Source: UBA3855 sp964472035
Lineage (GTDB): Bacteria; Bacillota; Clostridia; Oscillospirales; Ruminococcaceae
DNA: 64,000 bases
Assembly: GCA_964472035.1 (NCBI GenBank)
Contig: CAYYIT010000005.1
Span: forward strand, 7,915 to 71,914
Reading direction: 5' to 3'
Under the pieces are notes generated by a model. It was given only the letters and a program-made list of their open reading frames with translations. It did not search any database and was not told where the DNA came from. The translations under genes and the position numbers were made by a program. Of this stretch, positions 33,303 to 42,237 are shown in pieces. Position 1 is the first letter of the stretch. Each line of letters begins with the position of its first letter.

Positions 33303-35294
33303 TTACCAGCCCTGATTGCCGCCGGAGCTGGAGCTGCCGCCGGAAAGTGTACCGCCGATATAGATGCCGGAGGTGCAGTCGGGCAGGATCTGTGTGCCAC
33401 CGGAAACTGTTCCGCCGGTCTGTACGGTCACACCGTTGGTAGTGGTCGCGCTGCCGCCGCTTGCGGAGGTGAAGGAGATCAGCACATTACCGGAGCTGTC
33501 AAGGAAGGTATATCTGGTCGTCAGATTGGTATTGCCGCCTCTGTTGATGGTGATGTAGCTTGCACCGCTCATGTTCTTGGTGCCGTCACAGTCCGCAGGC
33601 TCCTGACCGTTTGCGCAGACATAGCCGCCGGTCATGTTGATGCTGCCGTTGGAGTCAAAGCCGTCGTGGTCACCGCTTGCAGAATTCACAGCTGCAAAAC
33701 CGCCGCTGATATTCAGAGAACCGGAACTGCTGCCCCAGGAACCGCCGGTGCCATCTGCACCGCCTGCCGCATTGTAACCGTCATCGGTGGTTACGCAGTA
33801 TACCGTACCGCTGTAGTGGTTGATACTCAGGCCCTCAACGCCCTCATAAGCGAAGGGAACATAAATCATCACATCATCAAAGACATTACCGTTGCCGCTG
33901 GTACCGATGTTCAGTGCATGGTCGGAATGCATTGCGTCATCCGCACTCTGGAGAGTCATCACGCCGCCTGTCAGAGTCATATCGCCGCCGCAGTGGAGTG
34001 CATCGTCGGTAGCATTTACCTTGATGGTACCGCCGGTAATGCTCAGATTACCGCCGCTCTGCCATGTGGTGCCGGCTTCGTCATAGATGCCGACCGCCTT
34101 GATGCCCTTGCAGCTGAAGTCGGTCTTATTGGTGTTGCCGCCTTCCATGCCGCCCATGCCGCCGCCCGGCCATGTTGTACCGGTATCGCCGGAGGAAGAA
34201 CCGCTGCCTGTGTAGGAAGAGCCCTGATAGGTCTTGATATCGAGTGTGCCGCCGTTGATCTCAACTGCCTGCTCACCCTGGATACCATCGCCGTAGGAAT
34301 TGATCGTCACCGTACCGCCGGTCACTCTGACAAAGCCCTTGTCCGTTTCGGTGGCATTGGTGGAGGTGATGCCGTCGCCGGCAGTGGTAGTTACGCTGAC
34401 ATTCAGTGCGGTATAATCTGTATCATCGGGATCGCCGATACGAACGGAGTCATTGCCGCGGATACCGTCATCCACCGCAGTAACCTGGATCGTACCGTTC
34501 CAGATCTTGAGGTCGTTCTTGGAAACGATACCGTCCGCTGTATTACCATTGACGATCAGGGTACCCTTGCCCTTGATCTTCATGTCATCCCTTGCGAGGA
34601 TCGCAGCGTTGATGGTCTCGGTCTCGCCGTCGCTGTTGACATAGGTATCGCTGTGACTTGTGCCGTCGGAAATAGTGTTGGTGTAGCCGTTCTTGACAGC
34701 GAGCACACACTCGTCACCGACATTGTCGATATAGATCGGCGCCATGGTGCTGTTGGAGAGTTCCAGACCTGTGAGGCTGAGCTCTACCAGCGCATCGGGC
34801 TCTGCGGTATCATCCGTAGAAACGACCAGTCGGCCGCTTGTGGAAGAGCCGTTGACTTCATAGGTACCGGCCTTGAGGATGGTGACCTCGGTGCCGGAAA
34901 CGGCTACATACTCATCCGGGCTGACAACCGCACCGGCTGCATCATACAGCGTTACGCTGCTGCCGTTATAGGTGATCTTTGCCACCGCACCGCCTTCTGT
35001 CACGGGCGGATCCGGCTCTGTGGAAGCCGGCTGCTTCTTGAGCATGGCAAGGTCGAATGCATCCACCTTACCGTCCCCTGTCAGGTCACAGTTTGCTGCC
35101 TTTTCCGCGTCAAAGGAAGCATTGCCGAGCAGGTAGGCCTGCAGCTGCACGATATCCGCATCGTTCACTGTGCCGTCGAGATTGGCGTCGCCTGTGAGCG
35201 CTGCTGCGAGATGCGGCAGTACCGGCATTGCAGCAACCAGTGTACCTGCTGCCAGAAGTCCGGCAAGGCCACGGCGAAAATGATTCTTCTTCAT
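33303..35294 (-). CDS. Dockerin protein with PF14262-type carbohydrate-binding beta-helix
   Basis: 663 residues. Signal peptide (MKKNHFRRGLAGLLAAGTLVAAMP). An N-terminal type I dockerin (35-90) has loops DANLDGTVNDAD and DLTGDGKVDAFD, unusual because most dockerins are C-terminal. A long domain of short Gly/Asn/Asp repeats follows (TADGIVSKNDL, ATDDALHCGGDM, SADDAMHSDHAL), typical of the Cthe_2159-like polygalacturonate-binding family (PF14262). A Gly/Ser-rich end includes GGGMGGMEGG. Likely exported and cellulosome-attached. Paralogue at 35616-36962, with a shared promoter motif. Confidence 0.85.
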   Translation of the reverse strand: MKKNHFRRGLAGLLAAGTLVAAMPVLPHLAAALTGDANLDGTVNDADIVQLQAYLLGNASFDAEKAANCDLTGDGKVDAFDLAMLKKQPASTEPDPPVTEGGAVAKITYNGSSVTLYDAAGAVVSPDEYVAVSGTEVTILKAGTYEVNGSSTSGRLVVSTDDTAEPDALVELSLTGLELSNSTMAPIYIDNVGDECVLAVKNGYTNTISDGTSHSDTYVNSDGETETINAAILARDDMKIKGKGTLIVNGNTADGIVSKNDLKIWNGTIQVTAVDDGIRGNDSVRIGDPDDTDYTALNVSVTTTAGDGITSTNATETDKGFVRVTGGTVTINSYGDGIQGEQAVEINGGTLDIKTYQGSSYTGSGSSSGDTGTTWPGGGMGGMEGGNTNKTDFSCKGIKAVGIYDEAGTTWQSGGNLSITGGTIKVNATDDALHCGGDMTLTGGVMTLQSADDAMHSDHALNIGTSGNGNVFDDVMIYVPFAYEGVEGLSINHYSGTVYCVTTDDGYNAAGGADGTGGSWGSSSGSLNISGGFAAVNSASGDHDGFDSNGSINMTGGYVCANGQEPADCDGTKNMSGASYITINRGGNTNLTTRYTFLDSSGNVLISFTSASGGSATTTNGVTVQTGGTVSGGTQILPDCTSGIYIGGTLSGGSSSSGGNQGW

Positions 35295-35449
35295 AGTATT
35301 CCACTCCTTTTTCCAGATTTCATGTTTCTGTTTTCAGATCGCATCCGCCCGATATACCTCGTGCCTGTGAACCAGCCGCCGCCGATTCTGGCATATCTTC
35401 GTGGTTTTCCCATGCTGCAGCGAAGATGCTTTTCTGTGATTGTAATTCC

Positions 35450-35483
35450 ATTATAGTGAACGTTCCTTAAAAGAATCTTAAAA
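35450..35483 (-). promoter_or_regulatory. Promoter with 11-bp direct repeat (response-regulator type)
   Basis: Minus strand TTTTAAGATTC then TTTTAAGGAAC (35483-35462), 6 bp, TATAAT (35455-35450). There is no separate -35 box; the second repeat lies where it should be. Tandem 11-bp repeats are typical of OmpR/PhoB-family sites. The same arrangement precedes the paralogue at 37047-37080. Confidence 0.6.
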
Positions 35484-35540
35484 TTTCTGTTTCGCCGCAG
35501 AATTTTTCCGTTGATCAGTGCCTCGATATCTGCCGACAAA

Positions 35541-35571
35541 AGCAGCGGTACCATCTGCTGATACCGCTGCT
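35541..35571 (-). terminator. Terminator of the second dockerin/PF14262 gene
   Basis: GCAGCGGTA...TACCGCTGC followed by TTTTGTC on the minus strand. Confidence 0.65.
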
Positions 35572-35615
35572 CTTTTGTATGGGGTTGAGAGGGAATTTCT
35601 ACGGAATGCGCACCG

Positions 35616-36962
35616 TTACTGCGCCGCAACATTGAGGTACTGTGTCACAATGGCGGTGTTCACGAAATTGCCGGTGGTATCGGTGCTGTGGGTCATCGCT
35701 GTGCCGCCCACGGTCACCTGATAGGTGCCGGATGCGCTCAGCGCGCTGTCGGAGATCAGCACATAGCTGTACTTCTTGTTCGGCTGGTAGCTGTTGTCGC
35801 CGATGGTGATGGCGTCGGACTTCGTCCACTCCGCTGCCATGTCCAGCATCATGATCGTCTGGGTGCTGCCGGAGAAGTCAATGGTCACGCCGGAGCCGGT
35901 CAGCTGGTAGTCGGTCGCCGTGGCGATCACCGTACCGCCCGTGAGATTCAGCAGTCCTGCATCATCCAGACGGAAGCCTCTGTCACCGCCTGCGGTCATG
36001 CTGCCGTCGGAAACGGCGATCTCCGTGCATGCCTGTACAGCGTCATTGCCGGCCTTCACGGTCACGGAACCATCATAGAGGTACACGCCCTGATCCTTGG
36101 ACTTGATGCCGTCCGCGGAGGAATCGATCGTGATCACTGCGCCCTCGATCTCGACATTGTTGTCGCCGACGATGGCATCCGCATCCGCCGTATCGGAGGA
36201 ATCCGCGGTGTTGATATCGATCGTGCCGCCGTTGAGGTTCATCTTCTTATCGGCATAGATGCCGGTATTCATCGCACTGATAACATTGAGCGTACCGGTG
36301 CTGGACTTGGTGATCGTCAGCTTATTGTTCGCGTAGATCACGCCGCTTTCGGCATAGGCTGCCGCTGCGGTATCCGTAAGGGTATTCGTGCCGTTGAGGG
36401 TGATCTTGGTCTTTTCGGAACCGGACACGGCGGAGGTGTAGATGCAGGGCATGGTGCTGTTCGTCATGGTGACGTCATTCAGAACGAGCTCCACGTCGGC
36501 AATGTCATCCGCTGCGGTCTCGACAGAGATCTGACCTTCGGCGATCTCACCGGACACCTGATAGGTGCCGGATGCAGTGATCTTCGCAGTATTGCCGGAG
36601 ATCTGCACGACGCCTGCGGTATCCCCTTCCACGGTGATGCCGTTGTCGCTGAGGTGGATGGTGATCACATTGGCGACCGGATCGGAGGCGAGCATTTTCT
36701 TCAGTGCGGCCAGATCGAAGGCATTCACAGCGCCGTCGGCGGTGATATCCGCATTGTCATAGGCATCCTGTGTCAGGGCAGTATTGCAGAGCAGGTAGCT
36801 CTGGAGGGTCTGCACATCGGCGGCAGTCAGCGCGCCGTCAAGATCCGCATCGCCTGCCATGGTCTGCGCCGCAGAGAACGGCAGTGCCGGCATCGCCGCA
36901 CACATGATGCCTGCCGCGAGAAGTCCTGAAAGGACACGGTATAAACGATGGTTGTGTTTCAT
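35616..36962 (-). CDS. Dockerin protein with PF14262-type domain (smaller paralogue)
   Basis: 448 residues from the ATG at 36962 (MKHNHRLYRVLSGLLAAGIM), preceded by AAAGGAGCG; the frame extends to 37004 without support. Signal peptide, N-terminal dockerin (loops DADLDGALTAAD and DITADGAVNAFD), then a repeat-rich beta-helix domain (TVKAGNDAVQACTEIAVSDG, INTADSSDTADADAIVGDNN). Same domain order as the gene at 33303-35294, shorter by about 215 residues. Confidence 0.85.
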   Translation of the reverse strand: MKHNHRLYRVLSGLLAAGIMCAAMPALPFSAAQTMAGDADLDGALTAADVQTLQSYLLCNTALTQDAYDNADITADGAVNAFDLAALKKMLASDPVANVITIHLSDNGITVEGDTAGVVQISGNTAKITASGTYQVSGEIAEGQISVETAADDIADVELVLNDVTMTNSTMPCIYTSAVSGSEKTKITLNGTNTLTDTAAAAYAESGVIYANNKLTITKSSTGTLNVISAMNTGIYADKKMNLNGGTIDINTADSSDTADADAIVGDNNVEIEGAVITIDSSADGIKSKDQGVYLYDGSVTVKAGNDAVQACTEIAVSDGSMTAGGDRGFRLDDAGLLNLTGGTVIATATDYQLTGSGVTIDFSGSTQTIMMLDMAAEWTKSDAITIGDNSYQPNKKYSYVLISDSALSASGTYQVTVGGTAMTHSTDTTGNFVNTAIVTQYLNVAAQ

Positions 36963-37046
36963 AGGGTTTCGCTCCTTTGCTTCAAAACTATATTTTCCGT
37001 ACATTCCGCACGCATGCGGAAACGATTCTTCTTACAGTCAATATCA

Positions 37047-37080
37047 TTATAGCATGGTTTCCTTAAAGAAACCTTAAAGT
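37047..37080 (-). promoter_or_regulatory. Promoter with 11-bp direct repeat, second copy
   Basis: Minus strand CTTTAAGGTTT then CTTTAAGGAAA (37080-37059), 6 bp, TATAAT (37052-37047). Same layout and spacing as at 35450-35483. Confidence 0.6.
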
Positions 37081-37122
37081 TTTGGAAAACACGGCGGTTT
37101 CTTCCGCCGGAACAGCACAAAA

Positions 37123-37146
37123 AACCCTGCCCGAAGGCAGGGGCTT
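37123..37146 (-). terminator. Terminator in the 37.1 kb spacer
   Basis: CCCTGCC-CGAA-GGCAGGG followed by TTTTTTG on the minus strand. Part of this hairpin (CCGAAGGCAGGGGCTT) recurs at about 37279-37294, on the other side of the dispersed repeat. Confidence 0.6.
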
Positions 37147-37160
37147 ATTTCGTCAAAACA

Positions 37161-37270
37161 CCTTATCAGGTTCAAAGGACGGAGTCCTTTGGCGGGTTTG
37201 AGGGTACGCAGTACCCTCGTGGTATTCCCCTCCCCCTCCGGGGGAGGGGTTAGGGGTGGGGGCAGACCTT
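37161..37270. repeat. Dispersed GC-rich intergenic repeat, copy A
   Basis: Palindrome-rich block: GAGGGTACGCAGTACCCTC, then CCCCTCCCCCTCCGGGGGAG and GGGGTTAGGGGTGGGGG. Similar blocks occur at 40256-40335 (inverted), 46136-46250 and 62770-62860. Confidence 0.6.
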
Positions 37271-37301
37271 GAAGTGCTTTCCGAAGGCAGGGGCTTTGAT
37301 A

Positions 37302-38036
37302 TCAGACATAGGACTCGGTTTTCTGCTTCTTTGCCTTTTTCTTCTTGTAGACCTTAACCACGCGCACCTTGTTGTAGATGATGCGCGCCGTCACGATGCG
37401 GGCGATCACGGCGATCACCGCAGCAACGGGCAGTGCGATCATGGTGAACAGCTTCACGGAATCCTTCGCTGTGAATTCCGGCGTCATCAGGATCTGCAGT
37501 ACCATGATCACAATGATGGGGATCATGTACATGAAGTACAGCAGCACGCCCTTACCCTTGTTCGCTTCCTGGAAATTCACATTGCGCATACCGGGCGATA
37601 CAATGACGCTCAGCGAGCAATGTGCGATGATGTACAGCGCAAGCAGGATGACGAGACGCATCGGGATCATGGAATAGTAGCCGCACAGCAGCATGATCAT
37701 GATGTTTGCCGCCGCACACAATGCGTGGACGATGTCCACCAGCAGCGACATCTGCATCGGCACCGTCGAGGACTTGAGCGGTACAACGCACAGCAGCTGG
37801 TAGTTCTGGCCGTAGAGCGCCGCGATGATCACACCGACGCCGCTCAGGATCATGCCGAACAGCACACAGACCGAAACACCGAAGCCGCTCAGTGCATCCG
37901 GATCATAGCCGATCGCTGCACTGACAACATTGGACGCTGTCACAAGGAGGAACATCCATGCGACCAGTGTATAGCAGCCGAGCATTTCCCAGCATTTGCG
38001 GATGGTGATATTGCTTCTTTCTTTCACGTTCCTCAC
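37302..38036 (-). CDS. ABC transporter membrane protein B
   Basis: 244 residues with about six hydrophobic segments and a short basic C-terminus (KVYKKKKAKKQ). Last gene of a four-gene operon: GntR regulator, ATPase, two membrane proteins. Only 6 bp separates it from the previous gene. The operon resembles the Bacillus ytr type, in which a YtrA-like GntR repressor controls an ABC transporter induced by cell-wall stress. Substrate unknown. Confidence 0.7.
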   Translation of the reverse strand: MRNVKERSNITIRKCWEMLGCYTLVAWMFLLVTASNVVSAAIGYDPDALSGFGVSVCVLFGMILSGVGVIIAALYGQNYQLLCVVPLKSSTVPMQMSLLVDIVHALCAAANIMIMLLCGYYSMIPMRLVILLALYIIAHCSLSVIVSPGMRNVNFQEANKGKGVLLYFMYMIPIIVIMVLQILMTPEFTAKDSVKLFTMIALPVAAVIAVIARIVTARIIYNKVRVVKVYKKKKAKKQKTESYV

Positions 38037-38042
38037 CCCTTC

Positions 38043-38831
38043 TTATTCATCTCTCCAGCTGGAGAGCGCCGCCTTCTTTTCCACGACGGACTTCTGATAG
38101 ATCAATACCCAGATATATGCCGCAGCGATCGCAGCAAGTCCCGGAATGCCGCCCAGTGCCTTCACAACCGGACGGGCAAATACCGCATTGAACAGGTTCA
38201 TCATGGAGCCGAACCACAGCAGATAGAACACCGCGATCGCAATGGCGTTGATGATGGATGCCTTCTTGCTGAGTCCCTTGCTGTACTGGCTGAAGCCGTT
38301 GTAATGCAGCGTCACCATGGCGACGGCGAGCATGAAGCTGATAAAGCCGATGTGTCCGCTCACCGGCGCAAAGCGATCCGTGCAGAGCACGAGAAGATTG
38401 CCCGCTGTCAGGACACTGCACACGACCGAGGTCATCAGCGTGAAATACCGGAAGCTCAGCTTCACAATGGTGAGCTGCGTCACGGGCATATGGCAGAAGA
38501 GCTTGTAAATGAACAGACAGCCGTCGATCTTGGAGCTGTTTTGTGTCTGCTTATTGGCAGGAAGGATCGCATTGCACGCATACAGGAAGAACAGCATGAA
38601 GGCCGCATTGGAAATGAACATGATGACGGAATCCGCATCCTCCTCGACATACTCGACACCGCCGAAGATGCCGCCGAGGATGAAAACGCACGACATAAGC
38701 AGTCCGATGACGATGAACACAGCATTGCACGCATGCAGGTAATTGCCGGTCACGGCGTACTTCGCCTTATCCGCGCGGCGCGCATCGGAGAGCTTCGGAT
38801 TGTATTTGACCTGTTCTTTCTGCTTAGCCAT
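38043..38831 (-). CDS. ABC transporter membrane protein A
   Basis: 262 residues with about six hydrophobic segments (for example FIVIGLLMSCVFILGGIFGG and AAFMLFFLYAC). Overlaps the end of the ATPase gene by 8 bp, so the two are coupled. Partner of the membrane protein at 37302-38036, to which it has little obvious sequence similarity. Confidence 0.7.
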   Translation of the reverse strand: MAKQKEQVKYNPKLSDARRADKAKYAVTGNYLHACNAVFIVIGLLMSCVFILGGIFGGVEYVEEDADSVIMFISNAAFMLFFLYACNAILPANKQTQNSSKIDGCLFIYKLFCHMPVTQLTIVKLSFRYFTLMTSVVCSVLTAGNLLVLCTDRFAPVSGHIGFISFMLAVAMVTLHYNGFSQYSKGLSKKASIINAIAIAVFYLLWFGSMMNLFNAVFARPVVKALGGIPGLAAIAAAYIWVLIYQKSVVEKKAALSSWRDE

Positions 38832-39714
38832 GGTTTTCGCCTCCCAGCTCTACAATGTCCTCCCTGTGGCCCCAGATGCTGAAGGTCAGGAGATTCTCGA
38901 TGTTCGGGGTGTGTACGGAAACATCCGCAAATGCGCCAAGATCCTGACGCTTGACGAGTGCTTCAAAGCCGGAGGTGCCGCGGCGGATGCCGATGCACAG
39001 ATCCTCACGCTTGGCATTGAGTGCCTTGAGACCGCCGGAGATCACAGCGTACTTCTCCTCCACCTGATCGATGGGCATGCTCTCGGTCACCTTGCCGTCA
39101 ATGAGAACAGTGACGCTGTCCGCGATCTTGTCAAGGTCGCCGGTGATATGCGTCGAGAACAGTACGGAATGCTCACCGTCTGCAACGATCTCACGCAGGA
39201 TATCCAGCACCTCGATTCTTGCCACGGGGTCAAGACCTGCGGTCGGCTCGTCGAGGATCAGCAGATCCGGATGATGGCCGAGCGTCAGGGCAAGCATCGC
39301 CTTGGTCTTCATGCCCTTGGAATATTCGGAGAACTTCTTCTTTGCCGGAAGATTCCACATTCTGGCATACTTTTCGAACAAGGCCTGATCCCAGTTCTCG
39401 TACATGGTCGCAAAGGCCTTGGCGTACTTCTTGATATTCGAATTGATCAGCAGGTAATCGTCATCTGCCACATAGCCGATGCGCATTTTTGCGGCGACCT
39501 CCTGCTTCACATTGTCCATGCCGAACACACGGATCGTGCCGGCGGTCTTCTCCAATGCGTTGAGGATGAGACGGATGATGGTGGTCTTACCTGCGCCGTT
39601 TTCGCCGACCAGACCCATGACCATACCCTTCTCTACCTGAAAAGAAACGTTCTCCAGCTTAAAATCCGCAAATTCCTTGCAGAGCTGTACAACCTCGAGT
39701 GCATTCTGATTCAT
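38824..39714 (-). CDS. ABC transporter ATPase of the GntR operon
   Basis: 296 residues. Walker A GENGAGKTT, Walker B LLILDEPTAGLDP and H-loop STHITGD. The signature position reads YSKGMKTK, a common variant in this family. The start at 39714 (MNQNALEVVQ) has AAGGGG 8 nt upstream; the frame to 39732 has no site. Follows the GntR gene by 19 bp. Confidence 0.85.
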   Translation of the reverse strand: MNQNALEVVQLCKEFADFKLENVSFQVEKGMVMGLVGENGAGKTTIIRLILNALEKTAGTIRVFGMDNVKQEVAAKMRIGYVADDDYLLINSNIKKYAKAFATMYENWDQALFEKYARMWNLPAKKKFSEYSKGMKTKAMLALTLGHHPDLLILDEPTAGLDPVARIEVLDILREIVADGEHSVLFSTHITGDLDKIADSVTVLIDGKVTESMPIDQVEEKYAVISGGLKALNAKREDLCIGIRRGTSGFEALVKRQDLGAFADVSVHTPNIENLLTFSIWGHREDIVELGGENHG

Positions 39715-39733
39715 AATCCATTCCCCTTCCAAA

Positions 39734-40111
39734 TTATGTCTTGTCGCTGTAAATATCCTCCACAGCGGTGATGATCCTTTGTTTTTCCATGCCGATCCTG
39801 CGGCATTCCTTCACGGTCTTTCCGACCTCATCGAGCAGCTCGTTCTCACGGCTGCGCTGCAGCTGTTCCTTGTTCTCCAGCCGTACATACGTACCCTTGC
39901 CGGAGATCGTGTAGACCAGCCCCTCATGCTCCAGATCGATGTAGGCGCGCTTGGTCGTGATCGCGCTGACGTTGAGATCCTTTGCCAGCTGCCGCACACT
40001 TGGCAGCATTTCGTGGTTTTTCAGCTCGCCCTCGAAGATCGCCTTTTTGATGCCATCCTCGATCTGCTCATACATGGGCTTTTCGCTGGTGTGACTGATG
40101 ATGATGTTCAT
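39734..40111 (-). CDS. GntR-family repressor (YtrA type)
   Basis: 125 residues: N-terminal winged helix (PMYEQIEDGIKKAIFEGELKNHEMLPSVRQLAKDLNVSAITTKRAYIDLEHEGLVYTISGKGTYV) and a short helical C-terminus, the compact YtrA build without an effector domain. First gene of the transporter operon, directly downstream of a palindromic operator that overlaps its own promoter. Confidence 0.9.
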   Translation of the reverse strand: MNIIISHTSEKPMYEQIEDGIKKAIFEGELKNHEMLPSVRQLAKDLNVSAITTKRAYIDLEHEGLVYTISGKGTYVRLENKEQLQRSRENELLDEVGKTVKECRRIGMEKQRIITAVEDIYSDKT

Positions 40112-40151
40112 CCCTTTGCCTCCTTTCCGACATGCTCACCGTGGTTATCCA

Positions 40152-40206
40152 GTATACTGTGTATGTGCTGTATATACAGTATACCACCTATGCACGGTTT
40201 TGTCAA
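40152..40206 (-). promoter_or_regulatory. GntR operon promoter and palindromic operator
   Basis: Minus strand TTGACA (40201-40206), 17 bp, a -10 box at 40179-40184. The -10 overlaps the inverted repeat GTATACTGT (40152-40160) with ACAGTATAC (40176-40184). This is a suitable autoregulatory site. Confidence 0.7.
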
Positions 40207-40255
40207 GGGGTTTTTTCAAAAAAAATAAAATTTTTTTGGGGCAGTATCTTTTCGC

Positions 40256-40335
40256 ACGCCCACCCCCTGCCCCCTCCCAGCGGGAGGGCGCGGAGGCCGC
40301 GCTGCCGTCACGCGTGGGAGACTTTTCACAAATCG
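40256..40335. repeat. Dispersed GC-rich intergenic repeat, copy B (inverted)
   Basis: Read on the minus strand: GGCAGCGCGGCC...CCCTCCCGCTGGGAGGGGG then CAGGGGGTGGG, the same order of blocks as copies A, C and D. Confidence 0.55.
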
Positions 40336-40391
40336 TACATTCACCTTCTCGCGGCCATAGTACTTTCGTATACGAAGCCGTATCGGTGTCT

Positions 40392-40433
40392 TTATAAAAA
40401 AGCAATGCCCCCTTGCCGTATGGCTCGGGGGCA
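40392..40433 (-). terminator. Terminator of the amino-acid transporter operon
   Basis: GCCCCC...GGGGGC hairpin. On the minus strand it is followed by ATTGCTTTTTTATAAAG. Confidence 0.6.
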
Positions 40434-40462
40434 TATGTGCAATTGCTGTTGTATCGGGCGGA

Positions 40463-41242
40463 TCACTCCATGCCGCCGGATTCAGAGAAACGCTGGAGGA
40501 ACTGCTTGGTGCGCTCGTTCTGGGTATTGCCGAAGACCGCTTCGGGGCTGCCCTCCTCGACGATCACGCCCTGATCCATGAAGATGACATGATTGGCAAC
40601 GTCGCGTGCGAACGCCATCTCATGCGTCACGATGACCATGGTCATCTTTTCCTTCGCCAGATCCTTGATGACTTTGAGGATCTCGCCGGTCAGCTCCGGA
40701 TCGAGTGCGGAGGTCGGCTCGTCAAAGAACAGGATCTTGGGATTGAGCGCAAGCGCTCTCGCGATCGAAACGCGCTGCTGCTGACCGCCGGACAGCTCGC
40801 AGGGATAGGACTTCTCCTTGGTCTCGAGTCCCATCTTCTCAAGGAGCGCACGCGCGTTTTTCAGCGCCTGCTCCTTCGGCTGCTTGAGCACATGCATGGG
40901 CGCCTCGATGACATTCTGCAGCACGGAAAAATGCGGAAACAAGTTGAAATTCTGGAACACCAGACCGATCTTCAGACGGATCTCGCGCAGCACCTTCTTG
41001 GGTGCGTAGACATGCTTTCCGGACTTCTCGTCCAGTCCGAACATACAGCTGCCGTCCACGGTGATCTCGCCGCTGTCAGCGCGTTCGAGCTGGTTGACGC
41101 AGCGCAGCAGCGTGGATTTACCGCTGCCGGAGGGGCCGATGATGGCCACGACCTCGCCCTCCTCCACCTGGAAGGAGATATCCTTGAGCACCTCCAGATC
41201 GCCGAAGTGCTTGGAAATATGCTTGACTTCAAGAATTGCCAT
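40463..41242 (-). CDS. Polar amino acid ABC transporter ATPase
   Basis: 259 residues of the GlnQ/HisP family. Walker A GPSGSGKST, signature LSGGQQQR, Walker B ILFFDEPTSALDP and switch histidine in VTHEM. It energises amino-acid uptake with the permease directly upstream (12-bp gap). The likely binding protein is encoded 5 kb away at 46319-47173. Confidence 0.93.
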   Translation of the reverse strand: MAILEVKHISKHFGDLEVLKDISFQVEEGEVVAIIGPSGSGKSTLLRCVNQLERADSGEITVDGSCMFGLDEKSGKHVYAPKKVLREIRLKIGLVFQNFNLFPHFSVLQNVIEAPMHVLKQPKEQALKNARALLEKMGLETKEKSYPCELSGGQQQRVSIARALALNPKILFFDEPTSALDPELTGEILKVIKDLAKEKMTMVIVTHEMAFARDVANHVIFMDQGVIVEEGSPEAVFGNTQNERTKQFLQRFSESGGME

Positions 41243-41254
41243 TGCCGCGCCTCC

Positions 41255-41971
41255 TTACTTATAATAATTGAACTTCTTCTCGATGAACACAAACAGCACC
41301 GTCACGATGGCATTCATGACAAAGTAGAACACGCCCGCGATGAACAGCGGTGCAATGGAAGAATAAGTGTTCATGAATTCCTTGGACTTCTTGGTGATCT
41401 CCACAAAGCCGATGACATTGGCGAGGGAGGTGTCCTTGACGAGAACGATGACCTCGTTGGAGGTGGCAGGAATGACGTGCTTTGTCACCTGCGGCAGGAT
41501 GATGCGGAAGAAGGTCTGCATCTTTGTCATGCCGAGCATCTGTGCCGCCTCGTACTGTCCCTTCGGGATGGCCTCGATGCCGCCGCGGAAGATCTCCGCA
41601 AAGTACGCGGCATAGTTCAGCACGAACGCCACGACGAGGGCGGTAAACATGTACTGGTCCTTCGGCATGTCATTGATGGCACCCAGCAGATCCCAGATAC
41701 CGCCGGATTTTCCGGTTTTGGCCGCGGACACGCAGAGCATCGGAATCGCGTAATAGATCGCAATGATCTGCAGCATGAGGGGCGTACCGCGCATGATGAG
41801 GATGTAGAGGTCGGTCAGCCATGCGATCGGCTTGAAGCGGCATTTTTTCAGCCAGGTCACGATCGCGCCGAGCGGGATCGACAGCACCAGTGTACATACA
41901 AACAGCAGCAGGACATTCGGCAGATAATGCAGCAGAATGCCCGTAACGTTCAGAATATCATTGAAATTCAT
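41255..41971 (-). CDS. Polar amino acid ABC transporter permease
   Basis: 238 residues with five hydrophobic segments. It has the HisM/GlnP signatures MRGTPLMLQ near residue 80 and the EAA loop GIEAIPKGQYEAAQMLGM (~130-147). First gene of the two-gene operon. Confidence 0.93.
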   Translation of the reverse strand: MNFNDILNVTGILLHYLPNVLLLFVCTLVLSIPLGAIVTWLKKCRFKPIAWLTDLYILIMRGTPLMLQIIAIYYAIPMLCVSAAKTGKSGGIWDLLGAINDMPKDQYMFTALVVAFVLNYAAYFAEIFRGGIEAIPKGQYEAAQMLGMTKMQTFFRIILPQVTKHVIPATSNEVIVLVKDTSLANVIGFVEITKKSKEFMNTYSSIAPLFIAGVFYFVMNAIVTVLFVFIEKKFNYYK

Positions 41972-42006
41972 AGCTTTCCCCTTTTACTATTGTAGTAGAC
42001 TACTTG

Positions 42007-42035
42007 ATTATAGCATATTCCGGCAGGAATGTCAA
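42007..42035 (-). promoter_or_regulatory. Promoter of the amino-acid transporter operon
   Basis: Minus strand TTGACA (42030-42035), 17 bp, TATAAT (42007-42012). The small palindrome GTAGTAGACTAC lies just downstream of the -10 box and could be an operator. Confidence 0.75.
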
Positions 42036-42155
42036 GAATACGCCAAAAGTGCGCAGCGCATTTGCTTTCATCGGGTGCTGTTCGTCAGAATGTCCATAAC
42101 CGCACCCTGCTGTTTATTGAAACCGGAGAATTTTCAGTATTTGTTTTATCCGCCA

Positions 42156-42184
42156 TTGACATTTGTCCCCATTGTATTTATAAT
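42156..42184 (+). promoter_or_regulatory. Promoter of the leucine-rich-repeat dockerin gene
   Basis: TTGACA, 17 bp, TATAAT: full consensus. Confidence 0.85.
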
Positions 42185-42237
42185 AAAAGTATAGGATCCG
42201 CTAACTTTTTCTAAACCCAATGAAAGGAATGATGGAT

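Noticed and set aside
33210..35456. Very long open frame on the plus strand opposite the dockerin/PF14262 gene.
   Set aside because: No ribosome site, low-complexity composition, and it is antisense to a gene with a clear signal peptide and dockerin. It is an effect of codon bias.
37269..38882. 537-codon plus-strand frame opposite the two ABC membrane genes.
   Set aside because: Composition is full of His/Asp/Gln with no domain, and both minus-strand genes have membrane spans and operon spacing.
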